Positions 33,377 to 42,833 of a stretch of DNA of 53,720 bases are shown piece after piece. The notes under the pieces are model-generated. The model was given only the letters and a program-made list of their open reading frames with translations, made no database searches and was not told the DNA's origin. The stretch is taken from assembly GCF_024195285.1 (NCBI RefSeq), contig NZ_JALHBS010000039.1:1-53720 (forward strand), written 5' to 3'. The position numbers were made by a program, and so were the translations under genes. Every line of letters begins with the position of its first letter. Within the stretch, counting starts at the first letter, position 1. The stretch is from Aurantimonas marianensis. GTDB taxonomy: Bacteria; Pseudomonadota; Alphaproteobacteria; Rhizobiales; Rhizobiaceae.

Positions 33377-34465
33377 ATGACGACCCTGGCCCAGTTTGAC
33401 AGCGCGCCGTTCGCGGCGAACCCCATCATGCGCAATCGGGCGGCCATCCGCCTGTGGCTCTATACGGTCGCGGCGCTGGTCTTCGCGCTGGTTCTGGTGG
33501 GCGGCGCCACCCGTTTGACCGATTCCGGCCTGTCGATCACCGAATGGAAGCCGATCCACGGGATCATTCCGCCCCTGTCGGCGGCGGAATGGCAGGAGGA
33601 GTTCGAGCTTTACAAACGCATTCCCCAGTATCAGGAAATCAATCGGGGCATGAGCCTCGATGACTTCACGACAATCTTCTGGTGGGAGTGGGCGCATCGC
33701 TTCCTGGCCCGGGCGGTCGGCTTCGTCTTCGCGGTGCCGCTCGCCTTCTTCTGGCTGACCGGCCGCATCGAGCCGTTCCTGAAGCCGAGGCTCCTGGGTA
33801 TTCTCGGTCTTGGCGCGCTACAGGGGGGTGTCGGCTGGTGGATGGTGGCGTCGGGCCTCAGCGTCAGGACCGATGTCAGCCAGTACCGGCTGGCGACGCA
33901 TCTGATCATCGCCTGCCTGATCTTCGCGGCGACGATCTGGGTGGCGCGAGGCCTCGCCCCCAAACGCTACGAGACGCCGCCGTCGCGCGCTTCCGCGACG
34001 GTCGCCGGTGTCATCGTGCTCGCCAGCCTGGCGCAGATCTATCTGGGCGCGCTGGTGGCGGGGCTGAACGCCGGCTTCACCTTCAACACCTGGCCACTGA
34101 TGGACGGCGCGCTGGTTCCGGACGGTCTTTTCGTCATGCAGCCGGCATGGCGCAATTTCTTCGAGAACGTCATGACGGTGCAGTTCATCCACCGGATGGG
34201 AGCCTATGTCCTCCTCGCCATCGTCGCGCTCCATACCGTCGCCGCGGTCACGCAGGCGCCGGGGACACGCCATGCCAGACGCGCTGTCGTGCTGTTCGTG
34301 CTGGTGCTGGCGCAAGCGGCCATCGGCGTCGTGACGCTGCTGCTCGCCGTGCCGATCAGCTGGGGTTTGATCCACCAGGCGGGCGGCATGGTGGTTCTGG
34401 CCGCCGCCGTCGTCCATGCGCGGGCACTGGTCGGCGAATATCGAGAGCCGGCGATATCGAATTGA
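33377..34465 (+). CDS. ctaA: Heme A synthase (COX15/CtaA)
   Basis: A 362-residue membrane protein with eight transmembrane segments in two homologous halves. [20 protein letters not shown] after the first helix, [34 protein letters not shown] and WGLIHQAGG are the family motifs, including the haem-ligating histidines. It oxidises the C8 methyl of haem O to give haem A for aa3-type cytochrome oxidase. Three starts are possible (33344, 33365, 33377); 33377 was chosen because it begins close to the conserved alphaproteobacterial N-terminus. Confidence 0.93.
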   Translation: MTTLAQFDSAPFAANPIMRNRAAIRLWLYTVAALVFALVLVGGATRLTDSGLSITEWKPIHGIIPPLSAAEWQEEFELYKRIPQYQEINRGMSLDDFTTIFWWEWAHRFLARAVGFVFAVPLAFFWLTGRIEPFLKPRLLGILGLGALQGGVGWWMVASGLSVRTDVSQYRLATHLIIACLIFAATIWVARGLAPKRYETPPSRASATVAGVIVLASLAQIYLGALVAGLNAGFTFNTWPLMDGALVPDGLFVMQPAWRNFFENVMTVQFIHRMGAYVLLAIVALHTVAAVTQAPGTRHARRAVVLFVLVLAQAAIGVVTLLLAVPISWGLIHQAGGMVVLAAAVVHARALVGEYREPAISN

Positions 34466-34535
34466 TATGGGTCGCTTCGCGGAGCGTTAACCGGCAGCGT
34501 GTCAAGGTTCATCGAGGTGATCGAGGTGAACCGTG

Positions 34536-35915
34536 ATGGATGTCGCGATACAGTCGAATGGAGACCGCCTTTCAAAGGCTGAACTGGTCAGTGCCTTGAG
34601 CTACGCGCTCGATCTGACCGAAGGCCAGCCGGAAGGTCATAGCGTCCGTTGCTGCTGGATCGGAATGAATGTCGGGCGAGAGCTCGGCCTGTCCGACGGC
34701 GAGATGAGCGATCTCTATTACACGCTCTTGCTCAAGGATATCGGTTGCAGCAGCAATGCCGCGCGCATCTGCCAGCTGTTTTTGACCGACGACATCGCGT
34801 TCAAGCGCGACATCAAGATCGTTGACGACAGCCTGCCGCAGATGCTTCGTTTCGTCCTCAAGCATACCGGGTTGAAGGCCAATCTCGCCGAGCGATTCCG
34901 GACCATGGTCATCGCTTTGGCCCAGGGCGAGAAGGTCGGCCGCGAACTGATCGAGACCCGCTGCCATCGCGGTGCCGACATCGTCCGGCAGATGCGGTTC
35001 TCCGAAGCCGTGGCCGGCGGCATTCTCGATCTCGACGAGCACTGGGACGGGAACGGGCAGCCGCAGAGGCTGAGCGGCACTGCTATTTCCCTGTTCGGAC
35101 GTATCGCTTTGCTTGCCCAGGTCGTCGACGTCTTCCGTACGAGCGCCGACGCAAACTTCGCTGTCAGGGAAGTCGAAAAGCGCAGCGGACGGTGGTTCGA
35201 TCCGGAACTCGTCGCGGCATTCGGTAAGGTGGCGGTGCGAAAAAACTTCTGGTCGACCCTCGCATCGCCCGAAATCGAGCCGATCGTCATCAGCCTTGCG
35301 CCAGGGAACGATGCCGAAGCGATCGACGAGGATTTCCTCGACAATATCGCGGAGGCCTTTGCCCAGGTCGTCGATTCCAAGAGCCCCTTCACGCATGGTC
35401 ATAGCGAGCGTGTGGCGCTGTTCACCGATCTCATCGCGGTGGAACTCGGTTTCGACGCCGAGCACAGGCGCTATCTGAAACGCGTGGCGCTGCTACACGA
35501 CATCGGCAAGCTCGGCGTCTCCAACCAGGTGTTGGACAAGCCGGGGAAACTGGACGACGCGGAATGGGCGGCCGTCAAACGCCATCCCGCCTTCAGCGAA
35601 GAGATCCTGGCCCGCGTCAGCGTGTTTCAGGATCTTGCGCGGATCGCGGGTGCCCACCACGAGCGGTTGGACGGCAAGGGCTATCCGCGCGGCTTGAAGG
35701 GCGACGCGATCTGTTTCGATACCCGCATCCTGACGACCGCGGACATCTTCGACGCCATGACGGCGGATAGGCCCTATCGCAAGGCGATGCCCGTGTCGAA
35801 AGCGCTCGACATCATGCGCGAAGGGGTCGGGACGGCCACCGACGCCCGCTGCTTCCAGGCGCTGGAGGCGGTGGTGGCAAACTTCGACGCGGTTCTGGCG
35901 CCGCATCGCGATTGA
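34536..35915 (+). CDS. HD-GYP domain protein with a degenerate first HD domain
   Basis: A 459-residue protein with two HD-type domains. The first (about 25-230) has GHSVRCCWIG and LLLKDIGCSSNAARI, where the usual HD is KD, plus a later LDEHWDGNGQPQRL; its metal site is incomplete. The second (about 280-450) is an intact HD-GYP domain: HSERVALFTD, LLHDIGKLGV, and HHERLDGKGYPRGL with the GYP motif. Active members hydrolyse cyclic di-GMP. No receiver or membrane domain, so it is cytoplasmic and the first half may be a regulatory copy. GAGGTG precedes the start; GTG at 34533 is an alternative. Confidence 0.88.
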   Translation: MDVAIQSNGDRLSKAELVSALSYALDLTEGQPEGHSVRCCWIGMNVGRELGLSDGEMSDLYYTLLLKDIGCSSNAARICQLFLTDDIAFKRDIKIVDDSLPQMLRFVLKHTGLKANLAERFRTMVIALAQGEKVGRELIETRCHRGADIVRQMRFSEAVAGGILDLDEHWDGNGQPQRLSGTAISLFGRIALLAQVVDVFRTSADANFAVREVEKRSGRWFDPELVAAFGKVAVRKNFWSTLASPEIEPIVISLAPGNDAEAIDEDFLDNIAEAFAQVVDSKSPFTHGHSERVALFTDLIAVELGFDAEHRRYLKRVALLHDIGKLGVSNQVLDKPGKLDDAEWAAVKRHPAFSEEILARVSVFQDLARIAGAHHERLDGKGYPRGLKGDAICFDTRILTTADIFDAMTADRPYRKAMPVSKALDIMREGVGTATDARCFQALEAVVANFDAVLAPHRD

Positions 35916-35949
35916 GACAAGGCGGTCACCGGTCGAGGATTTCAAGCCT

Positions 35950-37005
35950 CTAGGGAAACAGCGGCAACTGCTCGATGCCCGTCGTCTCGTCGATCCCGTA
36001 GGCGACGTTGAAGTTCTGGATGGCTTGGCCGGCCGAGCCCTTCACCAGATTGTCGAGGGTTGAGATCACGATCGCCCGCCCGGGAATGCGGTCCGGCACG
36101 ACATTGACGACCACGTAGTTCGAGCCGCGCACCATTTGCGTCCGCGGCAGGACATCTTCGTCTGCCACCGTCACGAAGGGTTCGCCGGCATAGGTCTCGA
36201 GGAGATGATGACGCAGATCGCGCGCGCTCGCCCCATCCGCCAGCCGGACGTAGCTGGTGCAGAGTTCTCCCCGGCTCATCGGGATGAGATGCGGCGTGAA
36301 ATTGACCCGCAGATCAGGAACGCCGGCTGCGGTGCCGATTTCCTGTTCGATCTCGGCCATGTGCCGATGCTTGCCGACGGCGTAGGGTGAAAGGCCTTCG
36401 CCCGCCTCGCAGAACAGCGTGTTCTCCTTCAGGCTCCGCCCGGCGCCCGAAACGCCCGACTTGGCGTCGATGACGATGTCCGACGCGTCGATCATCGCCG
36501 CCTTGGCGAGCGGAACGAGAGCCAGGAGCACGGCGGTCGGATAGCAGCCGGGGCAGGCGATCAACCGGGCCTCGCGAATGGCGTCGCGATAAAGCTCGGT
36601 CAGACCATAGACCGCTTCGCCCTGAATGTCGGTCGCCATATGGTCGAGCCCATACCACTCCTTGTAGACGGCCGGGTCGCGCAGCCGGAAATCGGCCGAC
36701 ATGTCGATGATCTTCGTCTGCGGGTGCTTTTCGAAGATCTCCTTGGTGATCGCCTGGGTCGTGCCGTGGGGAAGGCCGCAGAATACCGCGTCGACCTCGT
36801 TCCAGGGCGCGTCCTCGATAGTCACCAGATCGGGCAGCTCGATATGCGAAAGATGCTGGAAAACATCGCGCATCGGCTTGCCGGCGTGACTGTTGGCCGT
36901 GAGGACGGCGATTTCCATCGCCGGATGGCGGGCGGCCAGACGCACCAGGTCCGCGCCGGTATAGCCGCTCGCGCCGAGCACGCCGATCCTGATCTTGTCG
37001 GCCAT
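35950..37005 (-). CDS. argC: N-acetyl-gamma-glutamyl-phosphate reductase
   Basis: A 351-residue enzyme of arginine synthesis that reduces N-acetylglutamyl phosphate to the semialdehyde with NADPH. The Rossmann motif GVLGASGYTGADLVRL is at residues 8-23 and the catalytic cysteine is Cys154 in ACPGCYPTA. HRHMAEI and FTPHLIPM are later family motifs. GAGGGGAGT upstream of the ATG at 37005 is a strong ribosome-binding site. In related genomes it is near agmatinase and rpsI-rplM as here, but two polysaccharide-type genes are interspersed. Confidence 0.93.
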   Translation of the reverse strand: MADKIRIGVLGASGYTGADLVRLAARHPAMEIAVLTANSHAGKPMRDVFQHLSHIELPDLVTIEDAPWNEVDAVFCGLPHGTTQAITKEIFEKHPQTKIIDMSADFRLRDPAVYKEWYGLDHMATDIQGEAVYGLTELYRDAIREARLIACPGCYPTAVLLALVPLAKAAMIDASDIVIDAKSGVSGAGRSLKENTLFCEAGEGLSPYAVGKHRHMAEIEQEIGTAAGVPDLRVNFTPHLIPMSRGELCTSYVRLADGASARDLRHHLLETYAGEPFVTVADEDVLPRTQMVRGSNYVVVNVVPDRIPGRAIVISTLDNLVKGSAGQAIQNFNVAYGIDETTGIEQLPLFP

Positions 37006-37153
37006 CCTGACTCCCCTCGATGTTTTCACGCGCCCGTTCGCGCGCGGAACCGCGCATTTGGGTTGCCGGGACGGTTTAGCTGATTCGACCGTCGCGTCCA
37101 GACCCTGAACCGACGTCAACGGCAAGCGAGGAAAGAGAAATCGCCGGGCGCGG

Positions 37154-38296
37154 TCAGGCGGCGAGCGCGGCCGCCAGCTTCTCGACGATGAAGTCCTGCG
37201 TCTCCTCGGTGAGATAGGCGTGCATCGGCAGGCTGAGGACGTCCCGTGACAGCGCGTCCGACACCTTCAGTTCGCCATCGACGACCGGAAAGGACTGGTA
37301 GGCGGTCTGGCGATGCAGCGGTTTGGGATAATAGATCGCCGTCGGCACGCCGTCCTCTCGCAGGCTTGCCGCAACCGCCGCCCGATCGACCCCCTCAGGC
37401 AGGCGAACGGTATATTGGGCCCATGTCGAAGTGGCGTCGCGCAGAAGCCTCTGCGGCATGACGAGGTTGGAGAGTTTTTGCGAATAGCGCGACGCGATGC
37501 GTCCGCGCGCCGCGATCTCGTCCGGGAAAATCGCCAGCTTTTCCAACAGGATGGCCGCCTGAAGCGTATCCATCCGGCCGTTCATGCCGATGCGGATATT
37601 GTCGTATTTGTCCTCGAAATTCTGGCCATGGACCCGCAGCGACGCCATGATCGCGGCAAGCTCCTCGTCGTCGGTCTGGACGGCGCCGCCGTCGCCGTAA
37701 CACCCGAGTGGCTTGGCCGGGAAGAAGCTGGTCGACACGACATGCGACCACTTGCTGGACAGTTCGCCGTCGATGGTGCCGCCATAGCCCTGCGCGGCAT
37801 CGGATATGAGCTTCAGCCCGTGCGCGTCGGCGATCTGCCGGATCGCCGGATAGTCCGCCGGCTGGCCGAACAGATCGACCGCGATGATCGCCCTCGGGAC
37901 GAGGTCGTCCGCCGCGTTCGCCTCGGCGATGGCGGCCTTGAGGCTTGCCGGGTCCATGTTGAAAGTCTGCGGATCGACATCGACGAAATAGGGCGTCGCA
38001 CCAAGCCAGGCGACCACTTCGGCGGTCGAGGCGAAAGTGAAGCTCGGGCAGAACACGGCATCGCCGGGCCGGATGCCCCAGGCCATCAGCGGCAGCGCCA
38101 GCGCGTCGGTGCCCGAGGCGCAGGACAGCGTGTGCGCCATCTGACCGAAGCGCGACAACTCTGCTTCCAATTCGCGTATCTCGGGACCCATGACAAAGGC
38201 GCCGTGATCGAGCACGGCGGCCATGCGCCGGTCGATCTTATCGCGAATCCTGTCGCGCTGGGTGGCGAGATCGATGAAGGGAATGTTTGCGGTCAT
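37154..38296 (-). CDS. DegT/DnrJ/EryC1 aminotransferase (WbpE/WlbC-like)
   Basis: A 380-residue PLP-dependent sugar aminotransferase. The N-terminus IPFIDLATQRDRIRDKID and the lysine motif SFFPAKPLGCYGDGG (Lys195) match enzymes that aminate UDP-3-keto-GlcNAcA or similar sugars for surface polysaccharides. SDAAQGYGG carries the cofactor aspartate. It differs clearly from the AHBA-synthase-like aminotransferase at 14817. It sits between argC and agmatinase, close to the O-antigen ligase-like gene, so it probably supplies an amino sugar for LPS or exopolysaccharide. Confidence 0.9.
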   Translation of the reverse strand: MTANIPFIDLATQRDRIRDKIDRRMAAVLDHGAFVMGPEIRELEAELSRFGQMAHTLSCASGTDALALPLMAWGIRPGDAVFCPSFTFASTAEVVAWLGATPYFVDVDPQTFNMDPASLKAAIAEANAADDLVPRAIIAVDLFGQPADYPAIRQIADAHGLKLISDAAQGYGGTIDGELSSKWSHVVSTSFFPAKPLGCYGDGGAVQTDDEELAAIMASLRVHGQNFEDKYDNIRIGMNGRMDTLQAAILLEKLAIFPDEIAARGRIASRYSQKLSNLVMPQRLLRDATSTWAQYTVRLPEGVDRAAVAASLREDGVPTAIYYPKPLHRQTAYQSFPVVDGELKVSDALSRDVLSLPMHAYLTEETQDFIVEKLAAALAA

Positions 38297-38455
38297 GGGG
38301 CCTGATCTGAAAAGGAATCGCCCGTCGACCGGGCGTTCGCGGTGGTGACCGAAAAGCCGGTGACAGGCCATTCAAGATTCATGTCAGCGTCTTACGCAGG
38401 ACTTCGTTCGTATGACGACGGAAATTCGGCGAAGCGATGACCGCTGCCGCCCGGG

Positions 38456-39418
38456 TCATCGCGCGTGCTGATCCGCCAGGATGCCGAGGAGATACATCGC
38501 GACGGTGGCGCCGGCGATCGCCGTGACGTCGCCCTGATCATAGGGGGGCGACACTTCGACGACGTCGGCGCCGACGATCGGAAGCTTCCTCAAATGATGC
38601 AGGACGGCGAGCATTTTGGCGCTGGAAGGCCCCCCGGCGACGGGGGTGCCGGTTCCCGGCGCGAAGGCCGCGTCGAGGCAGTCGATGTCGAAAGTCAGGT
38701 AGACATTCGCCCCCCGCGTCCGCTCATAAATGCGCTCGGCGATCGCCGCGCTTGTCATCTCCTCGACCGCGTCGCCGTAAAGGATTTCGATGCCGCAATC
38801 TTCCGGCGCATGGGTGCGGATGCCGATCTGGATCGATGTCGCCGGGTCGATCAGTTCCGCCTCGACGGCCGCCTTGACGAAGGAGCCGTGATCGACCCGC
38901 ATTCCGCCGTCGAGCCCGGCGGCCACCGGCCAGGTATCCTGATGGGCGTCGAACTGGACCAGCGACAATTTGCCGTGGCGCGCGACATGAGACTGAAGCA
39001 GCGGAAAGGTGATCGAGTGATCGCCGCCCAAGGTCAACAGGAAACCGGTCTTCTCAAGCAGCGAAGCGGCTTCCGTGCGGATCGCGGCGTGGGCGGTTTC
39101 CGGCAGGCGATAGTCGAGGCGGCAGTCGCCATAGTCGACGGCGCGCATCGTCTCGAACAGGTCGCGGTGGAAGGGGTATTGCGGGTCGTTGTCGAAGATC
39201 GCGGAGGCGCGGCGCAGCGCCTGTGGGCCGAAGCGGGCGCCGGGCCTGTTCGATACCGCCGAATCGAACGGCACCCCCCAGATCGCAACGTCGGTTCCCT
39301 GGACCGCTTTGGTGAACCGCCGCCGCATGAAGGACAACGCGCCGGCATAGGTCGGGTCGCCGGCGGCGCCGGTCAAGGCGCCATCCGAAAATGCGTGGTC
39401 GATGCTGTTGCCGGCCAT
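38456..39418 (-). CDS. speB: Agmatinase / ureohydrolase
   Basis: A 320-residue binuclear manganese ureohydrolase. Metal-binding motifs are GGDHS (131-135), DAHQD (157-161) and DIDCLDAAFAPGTGTP. Agmatinase splits agmatine into putrescine and urea. Members of this family in alphaproteobacteria can act on related guanidino compounds, so the substrate is not certain. Its presence means putrescine could be made in this genome, the usual acceptor for decarboxylated AdoMet, though this gene is 34 kb from the SpeD-like one. Confidence 0.9.
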   Translation of the reverse strand: MAGNSIDHAFSDGALTGAAGDPTYAGALSFMRRRFTKAVQGTDVAIWGVPFDSAVSNRPGARFGPQALRRASAIFDNDPQYPFHRDLFETMRAVDYGDCRLDYRLPETAHAAIRTEAASLLEKTGFLLTLGGDHSITFPLLQSHVARHGKLSLVQFDAHQDTWPVAAGLDGGMRVDHGSFVKAAVEAELIDPATSIQIGIRTHAPEDCGIEILYGDAVEEMTSAAIAERIYERTRGANVYLTFDIDCLDAAFAPGTGTPVAGGPSSAKMLAVLHHLRKLPIVGADVVEVSPPYDQGDVTAIAGATVAMYLLGILADQHAR

Positions 39419-39577
39419 ACGGTTCCTCTCTCAGGAACTGACAAGGGCGGCGCGCGCCCGTCGCGGCACCATCCCACTCGGCTGGCGATATGGGGTCGCG
39501 GTCGGCGAATGCGAGGCCGAAGCTGCCAGAACCCTCGGCCTGAGACGGCGCTCTCGCCCACATGATGCAACACGGCG

Positions 39578-40885
39578 TCAGGGTTCGGCGGTCATCCGGC
39601 TGGTGAAGCGGAGGCCGACCACGGCGATCCACGCCAGCAGCCAGGCCTGCTTTTCCCGGTCGAAGAAGAAGCTTTCCAGCGCCGCGTTCAGCAGCATGAA
39701 GCCTAGCACCATGACAAAGAAATCGGCGAGGCGCTGGTTTTCGGGGTCCGGCCGGCACCGCGCATAGTCGATGAGTGGAAAAACCAGCATGACGAGAAGT
39801 ACGATGGCGACTGCCGGCCAGCCAAGCTCCAGAACCACATCCAGGTAGCTGTTGTGGGCGTTGGCGGCGCCGCGCATGTCCCAGCTGAGCTCGAACGGCT
39901 TCTCCGAGTATTCGACGCCGGCCGAGCCCCAGAAACTTTCGTAGCCATGTCCGGTCCAGGGCAGGGGGGCGGCGAGGTCCAGCGCAAACTTCCACAGATC
40001 GGTGCGGCCGGTGAAGGTCGTTCCGGGAATCAGCCCGTGCAGGAGGTCGCCGAAGATAGGGACGATCACGGCGCCCACGGTCAACGCCAGCAGTCCGGCG
40101 ACAGCCGCCAACAATGCGAGGGCGGTGCGCCCGCGTCCGACCAGCCGGGGCCCCAGCAGCGCCAGCAGGACCACTGCGGGGGCCAGAGCGAGCGACGTCT
40201 TCGAGCCGGTCTTGAAGAGGAAAAGCAGCGCTAGCGCGGTCAGCGTCAGACCGATCGTGGTGCGTCCGCTACGCAGCAGGTAGATGCCCGCGAAGACGAT
40301 CATCGCCATCACCGGGCCGGCGATGTTCTTGTGGGCATAGATGCCGCGCCACAGGCCGGCATGCTCGGCTTCCACTTCCGCGGCGGTGTGGATCGCGCGG
40401 GCAGGAAGGGCGAAGATGCCGGCATAGCTGAGCGCCAGTACCGCGGCGCAGGCGAATATCAGAGCCGCCCGGAAGCCCCGGACATCGGGCGGCAGGGTCA
40501 GCACGCCGGTGGCCGCCAGCATCGTCGCCATCGTGAAGAACATCGCCCGAATGCCCTGCTCCGGCCAGCCGGCGCCCCAGAGCGACAGCGGCAGGGGCAG
40601 CAGCAGCAGAACCCACCACGGATTGAGGAGTGCCTTCAGCATGCGAGGATCGGTGACCACGACATGCGTGGCGAGAACGAAGGCGGCGAGCAGCGAATAG
40701 CCGTAGCGATTTAGCAGGACGCTGTCGGTGCGGGAAATCTCGGGTGGAAAGGGATTGAAGGAAATCAGCAGTGCCGCCAGCACTCCCGCCGCGGCCCAGA
40801 TCCGGGCCAGCCGGAGGAGATCGGCCTTGGTGTCCTGCCGGTGACGGCGAGCGACGGACGGTTCGAAGCTGGTTTGTATCGACAC
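39578..40885 (-). CDS. O-antigen ligase / polymerase family membrane protein
   Basis: A 435-residue membrane protein with about eleven hydrophobic segments and a large periplasmic loop near 295-360 containing FTGRTDLWKFAL and ANAHNSYLDVVLELGW, the Wzy_C (WaaL/ExoQ) motif with the conserved His. It would ligate or polymerise polysaccharide units at the periplasmic face. Which activity, ligase or polymerase, cannot be told from sequence. A soluble N-terminal 25 residues precede the first helix. Confidence 0.85.
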   Translation of the reverse strand: MSIQTSFEPSVARRHRQDTKADLLRLARIWAAAGVLAALLISFNPFPPEISRTDSVLLNRYGYSLLAAFVLATHVVVTDPRMLKALLNPWWVLLLLPLPLSLWGAGWPEQGIRAMFFTMATMLAATGVLTLPPDVRGFRAALIFACAAVLALSYAGIFALPARAIHTAAEVEAEHAGLWRGIYAHKNIAGPVMAMIVFAGIYLLRSGRTTIGLTLTALALLFLFKTGSKTSLALAPAVVLLALLGPRLVGRGRTALALLAAVAGLLALTVGAVIVPIFGDLLHGLIPGTTFTGRTDLWKFALDLAAPLPWTGHGYESFWGSAGVEYSEKPFELSWDMRGAANAHNSYLDVVLELGWPAVAIVLLVMLVFPLIDYARCRPDPENQRLADFFVMVLGFMLLNAALESFFFDREKQAWLLAWIAVVGLRFTSRMTAEP

Positions 40886-41035
40886 GATGCCTTTTGGATC
40901 CCACTCTTTGACAGGCGCGATGCCTCGTGTTTCCAGAGTGTTATGGGTCAGCCGGGCGCTTCGGCCAAACCTTTCGTCAAGGCTTGGTTAAGCATAAAGA
41001 TTAGCGCAATCTTTTACGGCCTCGCCGTTCCGGCC

Positions 41036-41067
41036 AACAAAAAAGCCGCCGGGCGGACCCGGCGGCT
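41036..41067 (-). terminator. Rho-independent terminator of rplM-rpsI
   Basis: On the minus strand a 10-base stem (41058-41067 with 41044-41053) and a 4-base loop are followed by a run of T. It lies about 45 bases behind the rpsI stop. Confidence 0.85.
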
Positions 41068-41111
41068 AGCTTTGCTGATAAGGGACGACGCGCCGTCGCC
41101 GGAGCGCTTGA

Positions 41112-41588
41112 TCAGCGCTTGGAGAACTGGAACGACCGGCGGGCCTTCGCCTTGCCGTATTTCTTGCGCTCGACCGTACGCGAGTCACGAGTCAGGAAGC
41201 CGCCCTTCTTCAGAACCGAGCGCAGGCCCGGCTCGTAATAGGTCAGCGCCTTGGAAATGCCGTGGCGCACCGCGCCGGCCTGTCCCGAAAGACCGCCGCC
41301 GGCGACCGTCGCGATGATGTCGAACTGGCCGTCGCGGCTGGCCGCGACGATCGGCTGGCGCAGCACCATCTGCAGCACGGGACGGGCGAAATAGGTGGCG
41401 AAATCACGCTCGTTGATGGTGATCTTGCCGGTGCCGGGCTTGACCCAGACGCGGGCGACTGCGTCCTTGCGCTTGCCGGTGGCGTAGGCGCGGCCATGCT
41501 GGTCGAGTTTCTGGACGTGAACCGGAGCTTCCGGCTGCACCGCGGCTTCGGCCGAGCCGAGTTCTTCGAGCGAAGAGAGCTGGGACAT
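41112..41588 (-). CDS. rpsI: 30S ribosomal protein S9
   Basis: A 158-residue uS9. The body has [21 protein letters not shown], the central [14 protein letters not shown], and the basic tail RSFQFSKR that reaches the P-site tRNA. The N-terminal extension of about 30 residues is usual in Hyphomicrobiales. The ATG overlaps the rplM stop by one base (TAATG), as expected for the rplM-rpsI operon. Confidence 0.97.
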   Translation of the reverse strand: MSQLSSLEELGSAEAAVQPEAPVHVQKLDQHGRAYATGKRKDAVARVWVKPGTGKITINERDFATYFARPVLQMVLRQPIVAASRDGQFDIIATVAGGGLSGQAGAVRHGISKALTYYEPGLRSVLKKGGFLTRDSRTVERKKYGKAKARRSFQFSKR

Positions 41589-42052
41589 TATGCGGCCCTC
41601 GAATTCTTGGAGTTCATGGCCCGGACGTCGAGCGTCTCGGGGTTCTGCGCTTCGTGCGGATGCGTGGCACCGGCATAAACGCGCAGGTTCTTCAACTGCT
41701 GGCGCCCAAGCGGGCCGCGCGGCAGCATGCGCTCGATCGCCTTTTCGACGACGCGCTCGGGAAAGCGCCCCTCGAGGATCTCGCGCGCCTTGCGCTGTTT
41801 GATGCCACCGGGATAGCCGGTGTGCCAGTAATACGTCTTGTTGGCGTATTTCTTGCCGGTCAGGACGATCTTGTCGGCATTGACGATGATGATGTTGTCG
41901 CCATCGTCGACATGCGGGGTGAAGGTCGGCTTATGCTTGCCACGAAGGCGAAGCGCGACGAGGGAAGCGAGGCGGCCGACGACGAGCCCTTCGGCGTCGA
42001 TCAGAATCCACTTCTTCTCCACCGTCTCGGTCTTCTGCGAGAAGGTTTTCAT
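41588..42052 (-). CDS. rplM: 50S ribosomal protein L13
   Basis: A 154-residue uL13. [39 protein letters not shown] and [15 protein letters not shown] are the conserved blocks. The start MKTFSQKTE at 42052 is the family N-terminus; an upstream ATG at 42079 adds nine residues not seen in the family. First gene of the operon with rpsI. Confidence 0.97.
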   Translation of the reverse strand: MKTFSQKTETVEKKWILIDAEGLVVGRLASLVALRLRGKHKPTFTPHVDDGDNIIIVNADKIVLTGKKYANKTYYWHTGYPGGIKQRKAREILEGRFPERVVEKAIERMLPRGPLGRQQLKNLRVYAGATHPHEAQNPETLDVRAMNSKNSRAA

Positions 42053-42237
42053 GGGTTGCCCCTGGGTGTTGGTGAGCATCGAGGCAAACCTTCGCAGGCC
42101 GCCCTAAGAAAAGAGCGACCCACGGCCGCTCCTCATGGGGCGTGACATACGGCGCGACGAAGCTGCTGTCAACGCGAAAACGCATCGGCTGATGATCCCG
42201 TAAGCCCTGATAGGCAGGGGCTCAAGCATTGACGGTA

Positions 42238-42699
42238 TCATACTACCGGGTCCTTTTCTTGTTCGGCTCCCGCTGGGCGCGGCGGAATCGAATAGGTGGC
42301 GACCGCATGGGCGAGAACGTCGTCGCCGCCCGCGTCATGGCCTTCGTTGGTCATCGCCTCCTCGACCACGGCGAGGCGCCGGCCGAGCTTGAGGATGCGG
42401 GCGCTGCCGACCAGGGGACCGGGCTCGGGCTTGCGCAGAAAATTGATCGACAGATTCGTCGTGACCGCGTGCGCGACCGGGCCGATATGAGCCAGCACCG
42501 CGACATAGGCCGCCACATCGGCGAGCGTGAACAGGGTCGGGCCGGAGACGGTGCCGCCGGGCCGAAGGTGGCGATCGCCGGCCAGCAGCCGCATCGCCAC
42601 GAGGCCGGGCTTCACCGCGACGATCGAGAAGCCGCCATCGCGGCCGCCGAGCTGCGGAAACTCGCTTTCCAGGAATGCATCGAGCTCCTGGACAGTCAT
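42238..42699 (-). CDS. PaaI-type hotdog-fold thioesterase
   Basis: A 153-residue hotdog protein. RLLAGDRHLRPGGTVSGPTLFTLADVAAYVAVL is the central helix region with GGTVSG in place of the usual active-site HGG-type motif, and TTNLSINFLRKP the following strand. It hydrolyses acyl-CoA thioesters; the substrate is unknown. It is divergent from the enoyl-CoA hydratase gene, an arrangement kept in related genomes. The start at 42699 avoids a long non-conserved extension. Confidence 0.85.
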   Translation of the reverse strand: MTVQELDAFLESEFPQLGGRDGGFSIVAVKPGLVAMRLLAGDRHLRPGGTVSGPTLFTLADVAAYVAVLAHIGPVAHAVTTNLSINFLRKPEPGPLVGSARILKLGRRLAVVEEAMTNEGHDAGGDDVLAHAVATYSIPPRPAGAEQEKDPVV

Positions 42700-42833
42700 G
42701 ACTGGTTGCAACCGGCGTCTCCCCTCGGGTGTCGTTCGTTTGGCGTCCTTCCGATGGCACGAAGCGGCGCCATGATCTAGATAGGGCGAGGCTACGGCCG
42801 GCCGATGCGCCACCATGCGAACGAGGAGCGGAC

